DNA from: UKL13-2 sp038236905
GTDB lineage: Bacteria > Pseudomonadota > Gammaproteobacteria > Burkholderiales > Usitatibacteraceae
Reading direction: 5' to 3'
Assembly: GCA_038236905.1 (NCBI GenBank)
Contig: JBBRZG010000011.1
Coordinates: 1-43,330, forward strand
DNA length: 43,330 nucleotides
Under the pieces are notes generated by a model, which had not been told where the DNA came from, ran no database searches, and saw only the letters and a list, made by a program, of their open reading frames with translations. This document shows positions 41,001 to 43,330 of this stretch, one piece after another (position 1 is the stretch's first letter; every line of letters starts with the position of its first letter). The position numbers were made by a program, and so were the translations under genes.

Positions 41001-43330
41001 GATCCGCAATTTATCGCGGGCTCGCGGCTGGTTTTCAATATTGGCAGCATGGCAGTTGGTCAACAGCTTCGCTTGACCTACCGCGTGCGCGTTGGTCCGG
41101 GCGCGATGCAAGGTGACGGCACCAATCGGGTGGTGGCCACTTACCGCGTCGGTGTGCCTGGTACGGGCGGAAACACCCGCTTTAGTGAATCAAATATTGC
41201 CGCGGCTCAAGTCACGATTGTCGGCGGTGTGTTCAGCGATAAGGGCTATGTATTGGGCAAAGTGTTTGTCGATTGCGACAAGAACGGCATTCAGAATCTG
41301 CCGGAAAGTGACCAGGAACAAACCAAGAAAATATCGCTACGTGAAGTTGGCGTGCCCGGCATTCGCCTGTATTTGGAAGACGGCACCAATGTCACCACTG
41401 ATAGTGAAGGCAAATATAGTTTCTACGGTCTCTCAACCCGTACCCATGTACTGAAGATTGATAGAACAACCCTGCCGGCCGGTATTGAGGTTAAAGATTT
41501 TGCGACTGATTCCAGCCGCACCGGAGGCAAGGGCGATAGCCGTTTCATCGATCTCAAGTATGGTGAATTGCACAAGGCAAACTTCGCGATTAAATCTTGC
41601 AGTGCGCCGGTGATGGATCAAATTTTAGTGCGCCGTGTCAACGCGAATAAATTACTCACTGAAATTGACGGTCGCTTGCAACAACAGCTGACCACGGATC
41701 CCGCCAACCGATTTGTTACCGACGTGAAGGCATTGCCTGCGAGCGGTGTAGTAGGTTCAGCAGCGCCGGTGGTGGCGACGCCAACGCCTAGTGCCGCCTC
41801 GATTTTGCCGTCCACCGTTAATCAGACGTTGCCGGGCAGTAGCACGCTGGGCACCATCGGCTTCGCGACCATAGCGCCGGTACAACCAACATCGTTGTCA
41901 AATCCAAACCGACCGATCATTGAGCGGATACCGGATTCACCCGTGATTGTTCTTGAAAATATTCTGCCGCAAGAAAACAACACGCTCGGATTTATCGGTT
42001 TGAAAGACGGCGATACACTCGCCTACGCGCAGACGACGATTCGCGTCAAGGGCACGCAGGGCGCCATTTTCAAGCTTTCAGTCAATGGTAAAGAGCTCGC
42101 GGACGATCGCGTGGGCAAAAAAGCCACCCTGGAGGACAAAAAACTACAGGCTTGGGAATATATTGGCGCTGATTTAGTTCCCGGTGTGAATATGCTGACC
42201 GTGAAACAGATGGATGCCTTTGGGAATGCCCGCGGCGAGACTACCATTAAAGTCATTGCCCCCGGCGTTGTGTCGAAGCTATCGATTGAATTCCCCAAGG
42301 CGTCGAGCTCAGGCGCACGCGCTGACGGCAAAACACCCGTGACCATTGTCGTTCGCGTCGTCGACAACAACGGCGTGGCTGTGACTTCGCGCACAGCGGT
42401 CACGCTATTTACGAATCTCGGTCGCTGGGATGTTGAGGACTTGAACGCGGCCGAGCCTGGCGTACAGGTCTTCGTTACGGGCGGCGTGGCTGAATTTACC
42501 CTGTTGCCGCCAGCTGATCCGGGCCAAGCCGTGATTCTGGCGCGCAGTGGGGTGCTGAGCGCGGAGGCGCGCCTTGATTTCTTGCCGGATGTGCGTGAGC
42601 TGCTGGCTGTTGGCGTCATTGAGGGCGTCCTGAATTTGCGCAAACTTGATTCTCGTGCCTTGACACCAACCCGTGCGCAGGATGGCTTTGAACAAGAAAT
42701 CACGCATATTTCCCGCAACTGGAATGATGGCAAGTACGATGCGGCTGCGCGCGCGGCGATGTTTATCAAAGGCAAGATCAAAGGTGAATATTTGCTGACA
42801 CTGGCTTATGATTCTGATAAAAATACCCGTGACCGCTTGTTCCGCGACATTCAGCCCGATGAGTTTTATCCTGTCTACGGCGACTCCAGCGTGCGTGGCT
42901 TTGATGCGCAATCCACGGGTCGTTTCTACGTTCGGGTGGATAACAAAAAATCGTATTTGCTATATGGTGACTACAACACGACTACCGCGTCTGAGGCACG
43001 AAAACTCGCCAATTACAATCGCTCATTGACTGGCCTCAAGCAGCATTTCGAGAACGACAGAATTTCGGCAAACCTATTCGCCAGTCGCGATACGACTCGC
43101 CAACTATTGCAAGAATTCAAGGCCAATGGCACTTCGGGCCCATTCACGCTGACCAACGCGAAGGGACTTATCAACAGTGAAAAAGTTGAGATCATTACCC
43201 GCGACCGTAATCAGAGTGGCGTCATTATTCGCACGCTACCTTATGCGCGTTTCGCTGACTATGAACTGGAGCCGCTGACGGGTCGCATTATCTTGAAAGC
43301 GCCCGTTCCGACGCTCGATGAGTTATTCAA
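38073..43330 (+). CDS. Giant DUF11/SdrD-B surface protein with C-terminal barrel-like region, open at the right edge
   Basis: The frame is open for more than 1750 codons and has no stop before the window ends. A long N-region precedes a hydrophobic signal (about 43-58, cleavage after SARA). Residues about 80-1050 carry DUF11 modules (GGNIVYTHVLTNVGTCNETI, EIGDLTDYAVTVNNNTG) and a carboxypeptidase-like insert near 790 (GVVFDSRTNEPVAGASVRL). At about 1059-1130 is an SdrD-B-like domain (GKVFVDCDKNGIQNLPES, EGKYSFYGLSTRTHVLKI). A Thr/Pro-rich linker, an Ig-like segment and a Big_1-like segment (ADGKTPVTIVVRVVDNNGVA) follow, then strand-rich sequence (FYPVYGDSSVRGFDAQSTGR) that looks like the start of an outer-membrane beta-barrel. 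The N-terminus GTLLSNTASSSQQVGG resembles that of the previous protein. The start is uncertain. An alternative ATG is at 38130. Confidence 0.85.
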   Translation, partial: MNTNYKNTRFQYAASPVGPMALISINPEGRASNRISWQSLFRTIAKTLVAAAVLGLNVGSARAAVPPSGTLLSNTASSSQQVGGVPQSTTSNAVTATVGALAGQPNLTKFFGAESINPGESTTLSFRLFNTAGSLLQTGIAFTDTLPSGLRLNATPTVTRSPGCSGTVTFTPPSTISVSNASIAAGTQVCDLIISGVTNTPTQTNASCAGNPPAFTNGPASISGIVIAANGVASQCLVVTPLIVLPTAYDLFFSKSISAIQGNSPSGSYRIMIRYGNASDPEAVKTNITINDVLPAGMVYVPGSLRLSAPPQNNDVSLSAPSGPFVFNGLTGTYETSADRVSLTFATMRQNESGLVAFDVNIAPGQTLNSVLTNIADNSYTPISGVRVGPRFSNPVDFRVTGTENITIRGVTIPSVDPGSTVAFNNILTNSTSKTDTFDVTLSGSNFPPGTTFQLFKPDGLTPLADTNGNTIPDTGPVAAGATYRIVVKATLPPGVGGGPFRVSKAAQSISNPLIRAIDDDIVSIISAVCRVSLESDNVGTTTPGGNIVYTHVLTNVGTCNETITFPANFLVNGSTGWTAQIVVDNPVAGGQSIVGVFDPSDTAITPSSTFSLPPGARIVFLNRVVAPQAATAGANNTTDFRVNTTSSGVLTNRDTTTIGTTATVENIIQGFIDGGFQRATPWAFIGRDLFIRATAPSCNLLPDVIERRIIIITGPNGEREEIVSVETGPNTGIFEATGLPVRRPPVVPGDRILEGNPYDTYNVEIIGCGRRISTSVTVIDPNGVVFDSRTNEPVAGASVRLVTSQGGVCTSTPAMVGQLVNGLIVPAPANVVTLADGRFDFPLVSSGDYCVLVTPPNGYTFVSAVPFTQLPSGRNVLATGPTTGGSYGGVFRIGPDTGPVIVDIPVDAGRIGGLFIQKTVSRTTVEIGDLTDYAVTVNNNTGYALNLSPVLLTDSLPAGFTFVLGTARLEGKPLADPQFIAGSRLVFNIGSMAVGQQLRLTYRVRVGPGAMQGDGTNRVVATYRVGVPGTGGNTRFSESNIAAAQVTIVGGVFSDKGYVLGKVFVDCDKNGIQNLPESDQEQTKKISLREVGVPGIRLYLEDGTNVTTDSEGKYSFYGLSTRTHVLKIDRTTLPAGIEVKDFATDSSRTGGKGDSRFIDLKYGELHKANFAIKSCSAPVMDQILVRRVNANKLLTEIDGRLQQQLTTDPANRFVTDVKALPASGVVGSAAPVVATPTPSAASILPSTVNQTLPGSSTLGTIGFATIAPVQPTSLSNPNRPIIERIPDSPVIVLENILPQENNTLGFIGLKDGDTLAYAQTTIRVKGTQGAIFKLSVNGKELADDRVGKKATLEDKKLQAWEYIGADLVPGVNMLTVKQMDAFGNARGETTIKVIAPGVVSKLSIEFPKASSSGARADGKTPVTIVVRVVDNNGVAVTSRTAVTLFTNLGRWDVEDLNAAEPGVQVFVTGGVAEFTLLPPADPGQAVILARSGVLSAEARLDFLPDVRELLAVGVIEGVLNLRKLDSRALTPTRAQDGFEQEITHISRNWNDGKYDAAARAAMFIKGKIKGEYLLTLAYDSDKNTRDRLFRDIQPDEFYPVYGDSSVRGFDAQSTGRFYVRVDNKKSYLLYGDYNTTTASEARKLANYNRSLTGLKQHFENDRISANLFASRDTTRQLLQEFKANGTSGPFTLTNAKGLINSEKVEIITRDRNQSGVIIRTLPYARFADYELEPLTGRIILKAPVPTLDELF

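Noticed and set aside
42023..42781. A 252-codon minus-strand open frame, with others of 140-180 codons near 38309-38842, 39521-40057 and 40079-40519
   Set aside because: They lie opposite the giant surface-protein frame, whose plus-strand reading is continuous and repeats DUF11 motifs.

Overview
The window looks like a piece of a betaproteobacterial chromosome of moderate GC content. The case rests on a complete cbb3-type terminal oxidase locus (cco genes with hemN and a TauE/SafE-like membrane protein), universal stress proteins, a NarL/FixJ-type two-component pair, FNR-type operators and family resemblance of the encoded proteins. The genus cannot be fixed from the sequence alone.

Layout. 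1-282 holds the C-terminal end of an NnrS-like protein. 567-11366 is a co-directional micro-oxic respiration block: hemN, a TauE/SafE-like protein, ccoI, ccoS, ccoN, ccoO, ccoQ, ccoP, ccoG, ccoH and a small membrane protein, with several ATGA-type overlaps. The assembly genes ccoI and ccoS stand before the structural genes, and a perfect FNR-type box lies inside the end of ccoS, so ccoNOQP probably has its own promoter. 11580-13832 (minus) holds a monoheme cytochrome-beta-barrel fusion and a diheme c4-like lipoprotein, headed by a box identical to the ccoS one. 14233-23168 is a low-oxygen stress and regulation region: three universal stress proteins, a PAS histidine kinase, an FNR/FixK-like regulator broken by an in-frame TAA, a NarL/FixJ-type response regulator, an AMP/thymidine phosphorylase-like enzyme overlapping a PRPP synthase paralogue, a flavodoxin-like protein and a SpoIIAA/STAS-like protein. 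Several of these carry FNR-type half-site dyads at similar distances (about 65-90 bases) from their start codons.

23581-23652 is an octanucleotide tandem array. 23805-32999 is mainly a minus-strand redox and electrophile-detoxification region (tautomerase, beta-lactamase-fold hydrolase, DUF1348, PNPOx/FAD/2Fe-2S fusion, dienelactone hydrolase, ABM monooxygenase, ECF sigma factor, YHS protein, AhpD-like protein) with a divergent LysR regulator and a glutathione transferase. 33034-33375 is a decayed maf relic, 33610-33700 a tRNA-Ser(CGA). From 34200 to the right edge there is a three-gene set of exported DUF11-type surface proteins, the last of which is open for about 1750 codons and runs out of the window.

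How it works together (inference): the first 23 kb reads as one oxygen-limitation regulon, comprising high-affinity oxidase, oxygen-independent heme synthesis, periplasmic and outer-membrane cytochromes, Usp proteins and a nucleotide-to-ribose-phosphate module, with local FixL/FixJ/FixK-like regulators. In content it recalls the low-oxygen-activated (lxa) type of locus described in Burkholderia. The most unusual points are the interrupted FixK-like gene, the recurrent TTGCG-N4-ATCAA operator variant, the phosphorylase-PRPP synthase pair inside a stress locus, and the giant DUF11 surface protein.
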